Shown here piece by piece: positions 44,851-54,691 of a DNA stretch of 64,000 bases. Position 1 is the stretch's first letter; each line of letters begins with the position of its first letter. The notes beneath the pieces are model-generated. The model saw nothing but the letters and a program-made list of their open reading frames with translations. It made no database searches and was not told the DNA's origin. The position numbers were made by a program, and so were the translations under genes. Location of the stretch: NCBI GenBank assembly GCA_947632195.1, contig CANROE010000002.1:62001-126000 (forward strand). Direction: 5' to 3'. This DNA comes from an uncultured Clostridia bacterium (GTDB lineage: Bacteria; Bacillota; Clostridia; Christensenellales; Borkfalkiaceae).

Positions 44851-45069
44851 GAATTTCGCGTAAAAAGAAAAAGCCCGACTGCGAGAACGATAAAATCCTC
44901 GTAGCCGGGTAAATTTGGGCGTGAAAAAAGCCGGCGAATAGAACCTCCCGATCAAAGGATTTTATCTATCCGTCGGCTTCCTCACGGTTCTTTGCCGAGT
45001 CCAAACCTCACGAATGTTGGCAAGAAACAGCAACGGCTCTTTCTTGCCCGTATTATGTTTTTTCTTTTC

Positions 45070-45252
45070 CTATGTGTTCTGCTGCAAAGGCTTGTCCTGT
45101 AACGGTTTCAGCCTGATAGATAATTCTTCACGCGTAAGCGTTACCAACGTGGTTTCTCCGCACTTCGGACATACAATTTCCAAGTCAACCTTCGCGCCGG
45201 TCTCAGCTTTGCAAAGACGACGGCCGCAAGTGATGCACATCACATATTTCAT
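45070..45252 (-). CDS. Small zinc-ribbon protein
   Basis: CITCGRRL...VCPKCGETTLV. Confidence 0.6.
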   Translation of the reverse strand: MKYVMCITCGRRLCKAETGAKVDLEIVCPKCGETTLVTLTREELSIRLKPLQDKPLQQNT

Positions 45253-45305
45253 TTTTCACCTCAAAATTTAATCCGTCCTTGCGTCGGGGTTAGGCAAGTA
45301 AACAG

Positions 45306-45905
45306 TTATTGAAACATTTTGATACATGATACCAATACCCCCTGTACTTCACAGCTTGGCACGATTATATCTTTCATCTTATGATTTTCCGGGTGTAAAA
45401 CGATCTTCTTTCCTCGGTGGTAAAGCCTTTTCAACGTAGCATTGCCCTCGATCATGGCAACAACTATTTCCCCGTCGTCTGCACTGCTTGTCCTTTTCAG
45501 CACAAGAAGATCCCCCTCGGCAATTCCCGCCTCTATCATACTTTCACCGGCAGCGCGAAGCATAAACAGCTGCCCGTCCCCAAATAATTCTTTGGGAAGT
45601 GCGTAGTTGCCTTCTATATTTTCCACGGCAAAGTTTGGCTGTCCGCAAGCAATTTCTCCTAAAAGCGGCGTTACGGTCAAACCGCTTGACTTCAACTGCG
45701 GTAATGGACATATTTTTCCAAACTTCGTTCGCGTTATTCTACCCTCCTTTTCCAATACAAGGATATATCTTTGGACTGTGGCAAGCGAACTGAGCGAAAG
45801 TGCTTGCATAATTTGTCTAAAACTCGGCGATATTCCGTGTTCCTTTTGATAATCGATATTGTATTCCTCCACTCTTTGCAGAATTTCTTGATTCAAGACT
45901 CGCAT
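45306..45905 (-). CDS. LexA-like repressor (SOS type, S24 protease domain)
   Basis: N-term winged helix; GEIACGQP cleavage region, LFMLRAAGESMIEAGIAEGDLLVLKRT. Confidence 0.85.
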   Translation of the reverse strand: MRVLNQEILQRVEEYNIDYQKEHGISPSFRQIMQALSLSSLATVQRYILVLEKEGRITRTKFGKICPLPQLKSSGLTVTPLLGEIACGQPNFAVENIEGNYALPKELFGDGQLFMLRAAGESMIEAGIAEGDLLVLKRTSSADDGEIVVAMIEGNATLKRLYHRGKKIVLHPENHKMKDIIVPSCEVQGVLVSCIKMFQ

Positions 45906-45971
45906 GATTTCTCCTATGTAAAACAGAACGGTGTGTTTCGTTATGAACAGCCAAATTATACCAAAAAATAA

Positions 45972-45995
45972 GACACTTCGCAACCGCGAAGTGTC
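45972..45995 (-). terminator. Intrinsic terminator of WYL regulator
   Basis: GACACTTCGC-GGTT-GCGAAGTGTC then TTATTTTTT on minus strand. Confidence 0.85.
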
Positions 45996-46016
45996 CCATT
46001 GATGTTACACCATGTG

Positions 46017-46997
46017 CTAATTTACATTTTTCGATAGTATTTTTATAAAATCGACGTATTTTTCCCGAAGTGCTTCGGGGGCTTTGATTTTTACCCGTCC
46101 TTCAAAAGTAGTCAACCAAGCAAAGAACGTGTTGCCGGCCTGTATCTTTGAGTGAATGATATATTCATCATCAATATGGTCGAGAGCAATATTTTCACCG
46201 AAACGGTCTATGGCAACTTCCAAAAGTTCTTGGGGAAATGCAAGATCAACTTCTTGTTCTTCTCCGACATCCATATCGAACAGAGCTTGGCGATATGCTT
46301 CGAGATCAAAGTTTTCAAACTCCTTCATCGGCTTTATAATTTTGTCCGTCACTGCCGTTTCGTCCATGCGGTCTATTCGATAGTGTACAGGGTTCTCATG
46401 ATTATCGTGATAACAAATGAGATAAAGATTGTCGCATGAATAAACCATGCCGAGCGGATTTACAATGTATGGTTCTCCGTTCTCCCGATATTCACGCTTC
46501 CCGTTTGCGCCGTAGTTAAAGTAGAGAAAAGATAGTTGCTTTTTCTGCAATAATGCGGTCGTGATTGCGTCTATGCTATAATATACTCGCTCGTTACTAT
46601 GCTTTGTTGAACTGATCGGAACAAGGTTACAGAGCTGAGTTGCTTCGCCGATGCCGAGAAGCTGCAATAGCTTTTGCAACAATTTCTTTGTCTTGTTCAT
46701 CGGAAGCGTCTGCGTTGCACCTATCGCATTGAGAAGTATCTGTACTTCGGGGCGTTCAAATTTACGCTCGCCGACAAAATAGCGATTGCTCCGTCCTCTG
46801 ACACAAATCACATCATATCCATACTCATTCAAAAGCGCTATGTCATCATAGAGCGTTTTTCTGCTCACGGATATACCGCGTTTATCGAGAGCAGCAATCA
46901 TCTCTGCGATAGACGCGGTGTGATTTTCGTCCGTTTGACTTTGTAGAAAATCATATACAATAAGTAATCTGATTTTCTGTTGTGCCGTCATAGACAT
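46017..46997 (-). CDS. HTH_11/WYL-domain transcriptional regulator
   Basis: N-term winged HTH; LSFLYFNYGANGKREYRENGEPYIVNPLGMVYSCDNLYLICYH. Confidence 0.85.
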   Translation of the reverse strand: MSMTAQQKIRLLIVYDFLQSQTDENHTASIAEMIAALDKRGISVSRKTLYDDIALLNEYGYDVICVRGRSNRYFVGERKFERPEVQILLNAIGATQTLPMNKTKKLLQKLLQLLGIGEATQLCNLVPISSTKHSNERVYYSIDAITTALLQKKQLSFLYFNYGANGKREYRENGEPYIVNPLGMVYSCDNLYLICYHDNHENPVHYRIDRMDETAVTDKIIKPMKEFENFDLEAYRQALFDMDVGEEQEVDLAFPQELLEVAIDRFGENIALDHIDDEYIIHSKIQAGNTFFAWLTTFEGRVKIKAPEALREKYVDFIKILSKNVN

Positions 46998-47271
46998 GTT
47001 CGGTCCGATTATATAAAGGCCAACGAATAATGCAATCGTTTTCTGTACCCTTTCGTTTATCGTTCACGATAAGCGAATTATGGGTAGACGTATCGTCTCG
47101 GTTTTCTTCCACAGATGCGTGTAGTTAAAATCCTTTATCTCTGAGTTGCGGTACCCGCACAACTCGCTCCCTATCGCCTCCCCTCGCTATTTTTAAGGAG
47201 GAATTGGGTAATCTTGCAGGGGGGAGGCGTGGGAACATTTTGGATAACAGCATCGACGCGCGATACAGTTT

Positions 47272-47665
47272 TTATTCAGCAGTCACCATGTTCATCTCAA
47301 TTGCCGTGATGATCCCAAGCTGATTGAAAGTCACGGTAAATTCAACGGTGAGGTTGGAAGGGACTTCAGTTCCGGTGTACCAGAACTCATATCCCGTATC
47401 GCTCTTTTGGAAGTTGCCGCTCGTGATCGCTGTTCCACTAACGTCAATTACATTCTGCACCCCCGAACCGTACCAGTAGGAATCCCAAAAGAAACCATGA
47501 GAAATGTCGTTAGCAGTCACAAATTGGAATATCGGCCATACACCGGACATATCCGCAAAGTTGTAGGTGAAGGTCAGCATCTGATTGTTTGCTTCTCCGT
47601 CAACGGTGACGTAACCGCCGTTGCATAGATGTTACCCTCGTCTGATAGATTGCTGATTGGTTGTT
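47272..47665 (-). pseudogene. Truncated, frameshifted copy of the C-terminus of the 915-aa protein at 51944..54691
   Basis: MLTFTYNFADM...FTVTFNQLGIITAIEMNMVTAE shared; a 1-nt deletion (ccgttTgcatag to ccgttgcatag) breaks the frame upstream. Confidence 0.8.
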
Positions 47666-47675
47666 TGGCCGTTGG

Positions 47676-47720
47676 CTTCTTTGCGGCAATTCCCCCAAAA
47701 AGGGGATTGCCGCAAAGAAG
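47676..47720. terminator. Long hairpin downstream of the 1367-aa gene
   Basis: CTTCTTTGCGGCAATTCCCC / GGGGATTGCCGCAAAGAAG with one bulge; weak U-tract. Confidence 0.5.
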
Positions 47721-47732
47721 ATCGGTAAAATT

Positions 47733-50700
47733 TTACAGCGATTCCCTGCGCTTAAAATCGCAAATCAGCGTGATGCTGTTTACGGGCGCAGCTTCTTTTC
47801 TCAGTGCCTCCTGTCCGTTGACAACATGCTCCAAACTCTCAATGCCTGTTTCATCGTAATACCATGTTCCACCGAAATACTTTTCCCATTTCGTCCCGAA
47901 ATTGGGGTGAAGTTCTGTTCTATCCTTGGGAACATACGGAAATAGTTTGCCGATCAGCTCAGTATTGCCGCGTAAAATATACTCATTATAAGCGTTGCGC
48001 ACTATATCTAATGACGTAGCTGTATAGACGGCCTTCAAAGAGGAACATCCTTCAAATGTACTGGCCCCAAAATGCCAAAAATCACTGCTCCTTAATAATA
48101 CGTATTCAAGAGAAGTACATCCCTTAAAATCCGCGCCTTCAAGTTGACCGATAGAGGAACTGATTTCGACATACTTCAAATTTGTGCATCCCTCAAATTG
48201 AGCTCCACCTTTAATGTACCTTACAGAATCAGGCAATATAAGGCTAATAAGATTCACGCACCCAGCGAAACATACTCCGTTTAATCTTAGGATGCTTGAA
48301 GGAATCGTTAAAGACATTCCAAGATAGCCTTGAAAAGACTGTGAAAGCTCAATTATGTGAGGCTTTTCCGCCCAAACAATTTCGGCAGAAACGCCACTAA
48401 AGGCCTCGACTCCTATTTGAGAGACGGTATCCGGAACCATAAAAGAAATCAATGATGAGCAATCCTTAAAGGCATACATCCCAATGGCGGTAATTGCCGC
48501 ACTTCCGAAATCTATACGCGTAAGACCCGTGCATCCATCGAATGCCCAATCTCCGATTTTTATTATAGTATCGGGCAATTCAACCTCTATAAGGTATAAG
48601 TTTTCCGCAAAAGCACTGTTACCGATCCTTGTGATTTGCTCACCGTTGATTTGAGAAGGAATTTGGAGCTTTGCAATCTGCCCATTATACTTTGTAATGA
48701 TCCCGTTCTCCACGGTATAGAGATTGTATCCGCAGTCGGAGCAACGTCCGTCGTCGATATACCAACCGCCCGCATAAAGTTTGAAGTTGTGTTCGGAAAC
48801 ATCCACTTTCCCCGCGCCGCAGACATCGCAAGCATGGAAATGATACTGACCGTCAAAATCCCACTGATCGTCCCTTACGTGTCTGTCGGGGGTTGTCGAA
48901 TAGCCGCACTCTGCGTCTGTACAAACTTGCCAGTGCGATTCGTTATTGCTCTCAAAGACGAGGTGATGCTCGGCGAGTACAGTGATCGTAACACTACCTT
49001 CGATCTCGCCCACTTTACAGGTAATTGTTATAGGAATGTCATCATTGGAAAATTCTGCATTATTAACCGTCACCGTACAAAGATTTTTTGCATTGTCGAA
49101 GTTTAACGAAACATAGTCTTTTCCATCTCCTTGCGAAACGCTCCAAACGATCTCTTGCGTCGGTTGCGCAAAGCGGGGACCGAAGGTAAGTTGGATTTGC
49201 GCCGACCCTCCCTTTTTAACTTCCGTCGTCGAAGATCTTAGAAAGACTTCATGAAGCGTTTCTTCTTTTTGATTGATCGTCCAGCTGACTCTTTGTTCGC
49301 TTAGATCCAACTCCAAAACATAGACGCCCGTTTGAGTTACGCGAAGATTGGTTTGATGGGGGCTGAGCAAATCGGTATTGTAGCAGCCTGATTGATCTAA
49401 GAATGAGTATGTGATTGCGGACTCCCACGAATCGTTCATCCCGAGATGTGCAATTTGGAACCCATATTCCGGGCGTCCCTTTCCCACCTTTTTCCATTCT
49501 TCCAACGTTACGGTAAGCGTAAAGCGGGTCGGTGATTCCATGGTAAATTTATACGCGGCAAATTTCGTCCCATCCAAGGATGTTTGGCTGACGGGCACAT
49601 AGTTGAAATCCGTCGAATCGTTAAATTCGCCCACGAGATAAAAAGTATCCGAGTAAAACGTCACGGTGCAATATGCCGTAATGCTTTCATCCCCCACCGC
49701 AGTCGCACAGATCGTTACAGTACCGAGACGCATTGCCGTTACGACGCCCGTATCTTCATTGACGGAGAAAAACGAATCAGAACCGATGTGCGAGTACTTC
49801 ACAGCTTGAACGGTGGCATCCTGATTGACGAGAGCGCGCACTTGCTGTTCCCATGCCATGCCACCGTTATTGACATTAAACGTATATGCTTCCTGTTCAA
49901 AAGCAAGTGATGTAACGGGGACAACATTCTCATCAATGACGAACAGCTCTATACTGCCGATTATTTCCTTGATCGAACAAGTCAAGACAAAAGAACAAAC
50001 CGATACGTTCTGTTTTGCCCGAACCGTGAGCATCATATTCGAAAAATCAAGCTCATAGTCAAAATTGTTCTCTTGCCCTCCGAGCGAGATGTGAACATCT
50101 TCTTCCGTAAAAGTTGCACGGCTCGGATTTACTTTGACATTGAGTTTAACCGCCTCGCCGCCATGCAACAGGACAGATCCTTCTTCTACGGAAAGTGAAA
50201 CATTTTCGACATCTACGGAATCGGCTTTGATGGAAACCTTTGCGCTTTCATCACGCAAGTCGAGCGTCACTGTATAATTGCCTGCATATTTTACCCTGAA
50301 CTGCGTGGCAAGGTTGGAAACAAGTGCATCATCTGATTGGCTTGAGTCATAGTAGGTAGACGCAGAAACAAGCTCAGACGGCATGTTCTTTCCCCATTCG
50401 CCGTTTTCATCCTGCAAATTTGCGTTATCTACGCTCGGGAAGATAATTTGGAATCCGTTCGTGGGTGTAAAATAACGCGTCAGCGTATATAGCCCGCGGC
50501 TCTGCTCAGTAAAAAGCAAATTGCGATCCTCGGCTGCACTGCGGTCCGAAATGTAATTTTGCCAACTCCAATCCCCTTCTTCCACGAGGCCGATACCGTA
50601 AATAAAGAAGTATTCATCGGTAACGAGAATGTCTGTTGTCGCAGTATAAACAGTGTCCCCTTGGGTAACGGTGACTGTCACCGCAGTGGATCCAAAGTTT

Positions 50701-51818
50701 ATGCCCGAAATTCCTACCGTTTCATCTTTGCCGTCGAGCGTGACAACATCTTCGTTTTCCACCTCCCAACTGATAGAATAATTCTCAATATGATTTACAG
50801 AAACAGATAATTTTTCTTCTTGCCCGATCGTCACTTTAAGACTTTGCGGCATATTGATAAACGCAGAATTTTTCTCAACGACCTCTACAACGCAAGCCGC
50901 GTCAATCCCGCCATCATCCGAAATAACTATGATCGTTGCGTCCCCCACAGCCAAACCCTTGATATTCAGTGCAGAGACGTTTTCGTCACGGGATAATTCC
51001 ACAAACGAATCTCCTGATTCAATCGTGTAGCTGTATCCTTGATTGGTTGCTTCAATCGGTGAAAAGTTGATTTTCAGTGATGTCGTCGTACCGACTTCCA
51101 GTTTCAAATGGGTATATTCGAGAGTTAAAGAAGAAACATGTTGCAAAACCGTAACTTTACATGTGGCAGTAAATTCTCCGTTATTCGTTGTTACGGTAAT
51201 ATTAGTGCTGCCGTAGCCGACAGCCGTTACAACGCCGTCTTCGACCGTTGCGACAGTTTTATCTTCGGAATCCCACAAAACGCCCTTATCTTCGGCATTC
51301 TCGGGAGAAACCGTTGCCGTCAGTGTAAATGTGTCCCACTTATCAAGTGAAATTTCCGATTCATTGAGATTTACTCCGTCCACAGGTGCCGTAACGATCG
51401 TGACGGGCTTAAAGGTATAGGACACTTCGTTTTCTGTTTTATTGAGTTTGAGCGAGTATGTACCCGTTTCGTTGACCTTAAAACTTCCGTTCTCTCCGCT
51501 TTCAAGTTGCGTTAAAGCGGAAAACAGCGCAGAAAATCCAATTTTTTCGTCTGCGCCGATTTGATTTATCGTAAATTCTTCGTCTTTATTGAGGTCGATT
51601 TCAATAGTAAACACCTCATTGTCTTCGCTATGAAATTTGACCTGTTCGGGAATGTCTTTTTCGGATTGATAAACTTGATAGGAGTTCGATTTTAATGAGA
51701 GATAGTAAAATGACGCCTCATCTTTCGGTTTTGAACCGCAGGCAACAAGACCGATCATACAGACGAGGGACATGAAGATTGAGATGAGCAGGGTATATTT
51801 TCTGATCCAACTTTTCAT
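47733..51818 (-). CDS. Secreted lipoprotein with BIG2 Ig-like domains, glycan-binding-like modules and BspA-type leucine-rich repeats
   Basis: Lipobox GLVACGSK; TLTATVSPENAEDKGVLWDSEDKTVATVEDGVVTAVGYG; LRR_5-like GNSAFAENLYLIEVELPDTIIKIGDWAFDGC. Confidence 0.85.
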   Translation of the reverse strand: MKSWIRKYTLLISIFMSLVCMIGLVACGSKPKDEASFYYLSLKSNSYQVYQSEKDIPEQVKFHSEDNEVFTIEIDLNKDEEFTINQIGADEKIGFSALFSALTQLESGENGSFKVNETGTYSLKLNKTENEVSYTFKPVTIVTAPVDGVNLNESEISLDKWDTFTLTATVSPENAEDKGVLWDSEDKTVATVEDGVVTAVGYGSTNITVTTNNGEFTATCKVTVLQHVSSLTLEYTHLKLEVGTTTSLKINFSPIEATNQGYSYTIESGDSFVELSRDENVSALNIKGLAVGDATIIVISDDGGIDAACVVEVVEKNSAFINMPQSLKVTIGQEEKLSVSVNHIENYSISWEVENEDVVTLDGKDETVGISGINFGSTAVTVTVTQGDTVYTATTDILVTDEYFFIYGIGLVEEGDWSWQNYISDRSAAEDRNLLFTEQSRGLYTLTRYFTPTNGFQIIFPSVDNANLQDENGEWGKNMPSELVSASTYYDSSQSDDALVSNLATQFRVKYAGNYTVTLDLRDESAKVSIKADSVDVENVSLSVEEGSVLLHGGEAVKLNVKVNPSRATFTEEDVHISLGGQENNFDYELDFSNMMLTVRAKQNVSVCSFVLTCSIKEIIGSIELFVIDENVVPVTSLAFEQEAYTFNVNNGGMAWEQQVRALVNQDATVQAVKYSHIGSDSFFSVNEDTGVVTAMRLGTVTICATAVGDESITAYCTVTFYSDTFYLVGEFNDSTDFNYVPVSQTSLDGTKFAAYKFTMESPTRFTLTVTLEEWKKVGKGRPEYGFQIAHLGMNDSWESAITYSFLDQSGCYNTDLLSPHQTNLRVTQTGVYVLELDLSEQRVSWTINQKEETLHEVFLRSSTTEVKKGGSAQIQLTFGPRFAQPTQEIVWSVSQGDGKDYVSLNFDNAKNLCTVTVNNAEFSNDDIPITITCKVGEIEGSVTITVLAEHHLVFESNNESHWQVCTDAECGYSTTPDRHVRDDQWDFDGQYHFHACDVCGAGKVDVSEHNFKLYAGGWYIDDGRCSDCGYNLYTVENGIITKYNGQIAKLQIPSQINGEQITRIGNSAFAENLYLIEVELPDTIIKIGDWAFDGCTGLTRIDFGSAAITAIGMYAFKDCSSLISFMVPDTVSQIGVEAFSGVSAEIVWAEKPHIIELSQSFQGYLGMSLTIPSSILRLNGVCFAGCVNLISLILPDSVRYIKGGAQFEGCTNLKYVEISSSIGQLEGADFKGCTSLEYVLLRSSDFWHFGASTFEGCSSLKAVYTATSLDIVRNAYNEYILRGNTELIGKLFPYVPKDRTELHPNFGTKWEKYFGGTWYYDETGIESLEHVVNGQEALRKEAAPVNSITLICDFKRRESL

Positions 51819-51872
51819 TCTTTTCACCCCCTTCATATTTACTTGCCCGAAAGAAACTACGGGCGTAGGGAA

Positions 51873-51902
51873 TTCTGCGCCGGCATTTCTGCCGGCGCAG
51901 AA
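51873..51902. terminator. Hairpin between adjacent secreted-protein genes
   Basis: Perfect 13-bp stem TTCTGCGCCGGCA-TTTC-TGCCGGCGCAGAA. Confidence 0.6.
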
Positions 51903-51943
51903 CCCCTCACATCCAGTAAAGATGAAAGATCAGATAACTTCCG

Positions 51944-54691
51944 TTATTCGGCAGTCACCATGTTCATCTCGATTGCCGTGATGATCCCAAGCTGATTGAA
52001 AGTCACGGTAAACTCAACGGTAAGGTCGGTAGGGAATTCGGCTCCTGTGTACCAGAACTCACATCCTGCGCCGCCATTGGTGAAATAGCCATCGTCAATA
52101 GCAGAACCGCTGATTTGAACATCGTATGTCGATCCGGCTCCATACCAACGTGAACCAAAGAAAGCTCCGTTGGAAACCTCGGTTGCTGTCACAAACTGGA
52201 AAGTCGGCCATCTGTCGGGCATATCCGCGAAGTTGTAGGTGAAGGTCAGCATCTGGTTGTTCGTCGTGCCGTCAACAGTGATGTAACCGCCGTTTGCATA
52301 GACGTTACCCTCATCAGATAAGGAGCTATCCCATGCGCCACCGGATCTCTCAAGATAGAGATATTGAGTAAAAGAAGTGAATCCCTCGGGAGCAGATTTA
52401 TACACAACCGTGAAAGAAGGTCTCGTCCCGGAAAGATCAAGGGTCACAGTATAAACCGCAGCCGCATTCATTAAAAGATCTGTGCGTTCAATTCTCACGT
52501 AACCTGTGCTACTCGCAGTCGTATTAAAGTATGCGCTGTTGATACTCGCATACCAATCTCCCGCCATGCCGAGGAAGGCAATCGAGAACTGATCGTTTTC
52601 CGCCAAAGTGAAGTCGGCTTGATACTTGGTCAAAGATTCGTCAACGGGTTTCAGTTCCCAATCGGCAAAAACCGTTCCTTCAAGCGTTCTCTGATCCTGA
52701 GAAAGCGCATTCCATTCATTCACCATGGTTCCGTCAAGGATCCCGATGAGATAGAATCCGGAGGAATAGACGGTAAGAGTCGTTTCCGCTACAAGGTCGG
52801 GATTGACAACGGACTTTGCATAGATCTTGAACGTGCCGAACGCATAGACTTCCACAAGGCCGGTATCGGCATGAACAAAAATCTGTCCAAACTGATCCTC
52901 AGGCATATAATACTGCACGCCCGAAGCAACGTTTTCGGAAAATCCTTCATAGGTCGGCGTTGCATGAAGAGTAATCTCCCAAGCAGCGCCGCCGTTGTTG
53001 AGGTCAAGGTCATAGGACTCTTGATCAAATGCAATCGCATCGGGAACGTTAATTTCATCGGGGAGCACAGAAATTACAATGCTGTCGCTTGCTTCAAGGA
53101 AGGAACAGGTGATAGTAATCTCATATTGTACTACCGCTGCCTTGGTAAGCGTAAGGGTGAACTGACCGTCTGCGTATGCAACATCTACTGCATTATCTTC
53201 GTTGCCCGCTACTACGTAGGTAAGATCTGCGGGATCATAAAACGCATTTTCGGGGATGAAATTGACATCGATCTTGATTGAATCGCCTTCACCTTGAAGA
53301 TACTGCGCATAATACTTCGGTTCTTCTTCCTCGTCGCCTTCCTCCTTGGGCATCTCAGCCATTGCAAGATCAATGGTCCTGACTTGCAAGGAAACCATGG
53401 TAATGGAAACCTTTGCTCTGCTACCGGTGAGGTCGATCATGATCGTGTAAACGCCGATTTCCGAGACTGCGAAGAAGTTGGTTGAATTGGCTACATAATA
53501 GGTCGTGGATTTTTCCGCATCATACCAATAGGGATTGAGGAGCGTCGTCCAGTTTTCGTTGATGCCACTATGGATGATCTGGAATTCTTCCGTTCCGTTG
53601 ATTGTACGGGTGAGCTGATAGATGCCGGGTTGTACTTGCAAGAAGAGTTCTCCCGCAAGCTCCGCTTCGTCTGCCGTATCGTGCATCTGCCAATCGCCGT
53701 TCAACCCAACAACATAGAAGTAGTCGGCGGTGACAAGGACTTCCGCGGAAGCAACATAGACGGTGGGATCCCCTCCTTCTTCTTCGGCGGGAACCGTCGC
53801 CGTCAAGGTGATGATCGTAGAACCGAAGTTCCATGCCGTGATCGTGCCGATCTCGTCTGCCGTAAGATCGCCATCGGGAGAGGCCGCTTCCGGGTTCAAA
53901 GAAGTCCACTCATAAACGGTATTGTCGGTCGCTCCCGGAACAGTAGCCGTGATGTCTGCCTGTTCGCCAAGGGCAAGCGTGAGGCTCGTCTTGTCGAGAA
54001 TGGAGTTGTCAAGGTCGCGGACTATTACTTCGCAAGCGTCAAACTTGTCGTCTGCAATGGCCGCGGTGATTGTAGCGGTCCCTTCCGCAACTGCCGTCAC
54101 TACGCCGTTTTGCACGGTCGCAACCGATTCATCGGATGTCGTCCAAGTTACGGTCTTATCCGTTGCCGTGAAAGGAAGAACAACGGCAGACAGCGTATAG
54201 GACGCGCCGATGTCGAGCGACAGGTTTTTCGCGCTCAAAGACACACTGTTTGCGGTCGTAAGGCTTTCGGCAGGAGCAATTACGCTTACGGTGACTTCCA
54301 CGGGGTCAACAATCGCCCCCTCCGCATGGCTACCCGTATAGGTAGCGGTAAGCGTGGTCTTGCCCTCGGCGACAGCCGTTACAAGTCCAAGCTCGCTTAC
54401 GGTGACGGAAGTCCCTTCGGAAACCGCCCACGAAAAGCTGTGGTCATAGAGTTCTCTTTCGGTTTCCGCCCTGCTATCGGTGATGACGGTCCCCATATAG
54501 GTATAGGTCGCGACGAAAGACACTTCCTCCCCTACCGACATATAGGGAGCGTAGGAAGTAATCGACGCATAAGGAGGCTGCTCCTGCGCCGAAGCCTTCA
54601 CATTGGAGCTGACATAAATCAGCCCGGCGAGACTTGCAAGAAGGAAAACCAAGCAAGTCAAAATACTGATGTTTCTTGTTTTAGTCGTCAT
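51944..54691 (-). CDS. Secreted BIG2/Ig-like multi-module surface protein
   Basis: Signal peptide; VTWTTSDESVATVQNGVVTAVAEGTATITA; repeated FYVVGLNGDW...FQIIHSGINENW-type modules. Confidence 0.8.
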   Translation of the reverse strand: MTTKTRNISILTCLVFLLASLAGLIYVSSNVKASAQEQPPYASITSYAPYMSVGEEVSFVATYTYMGTVITDSRAETERELYDHSFSWAVSEGTSVTVSELGLVTAVAEGKTTLTATYTGSHAEGAIVDPVEVTVSVIAPAESLTTANSVSLSAKNLSLDIGASYTLSAVVLPFTATDKTVTWTTSDESVATVQNGVVTAVAEGTATITAAIADDKFDACEVIVRDLDNSILDKTSLTLALGEQADITATVPGATDNTVYEWTSLNPEAASPDGDLTADEIGTITAWNFGSTIITLTATVPAEEEGGDPTVYVASAEVLVTADYFYVVGLNGDWQMHDTADEAELAGELFLQVQPGIYQLTRTINGTEEFQIIHSGINENWTTLLNPYWYDAEKSTTYYVANSTNFFAVSEIGVYTIMIDLTGSRAKVSITMVSLQVRTIDLAMAEMPKEEGDEEEEPKYYAQYLQGEGDSIKIDVNFIPENAFYDPADLTYVVAGNEDNAVDVAYADGQFTLTLTKAAVVQYEITITCSFLEASDSIVISVLPDEINVPDAIAFDQESYDLDLNNGGAAWEITLHATPTYEGFSENVASGVQYYMPEDQFGQIFVHADTGLVEVYAFGTFKIYAKSVVNPDLVAETTLTVYSSGFYLIGILDGTMVNEWNALSQDQRTLEGTVFADWELKPVDESLTKYQADFTLAENDQFSIAFLGMAGDWYASINSAYFNTTASSTGYVRIERTDLLMNAAAVYTVTLDLSGTRPSFTVVYKSAPEGFTSFTQYLYLERSGGAWDSSLSDEGNVYANGGYITVDGTTNNQMLTFTYNFADMPDRWPTFQFVTATEVSNGAFFGSRWYGAGSTYDVQISGSAIDDGYFTNGGAGCEFWYTGAEFPTDLTVEFTVTFNQLGIITAIEMNMVTAE

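Noticed and set aside
45905-45950. LexA/SOS box upstream of the lexA-like gene
   Set aside because: GAACGGTGTGTTTC resembles CGAACN4GTTYG but has 5-nt spacing and lacks the 5' C; not convincing without alignment.
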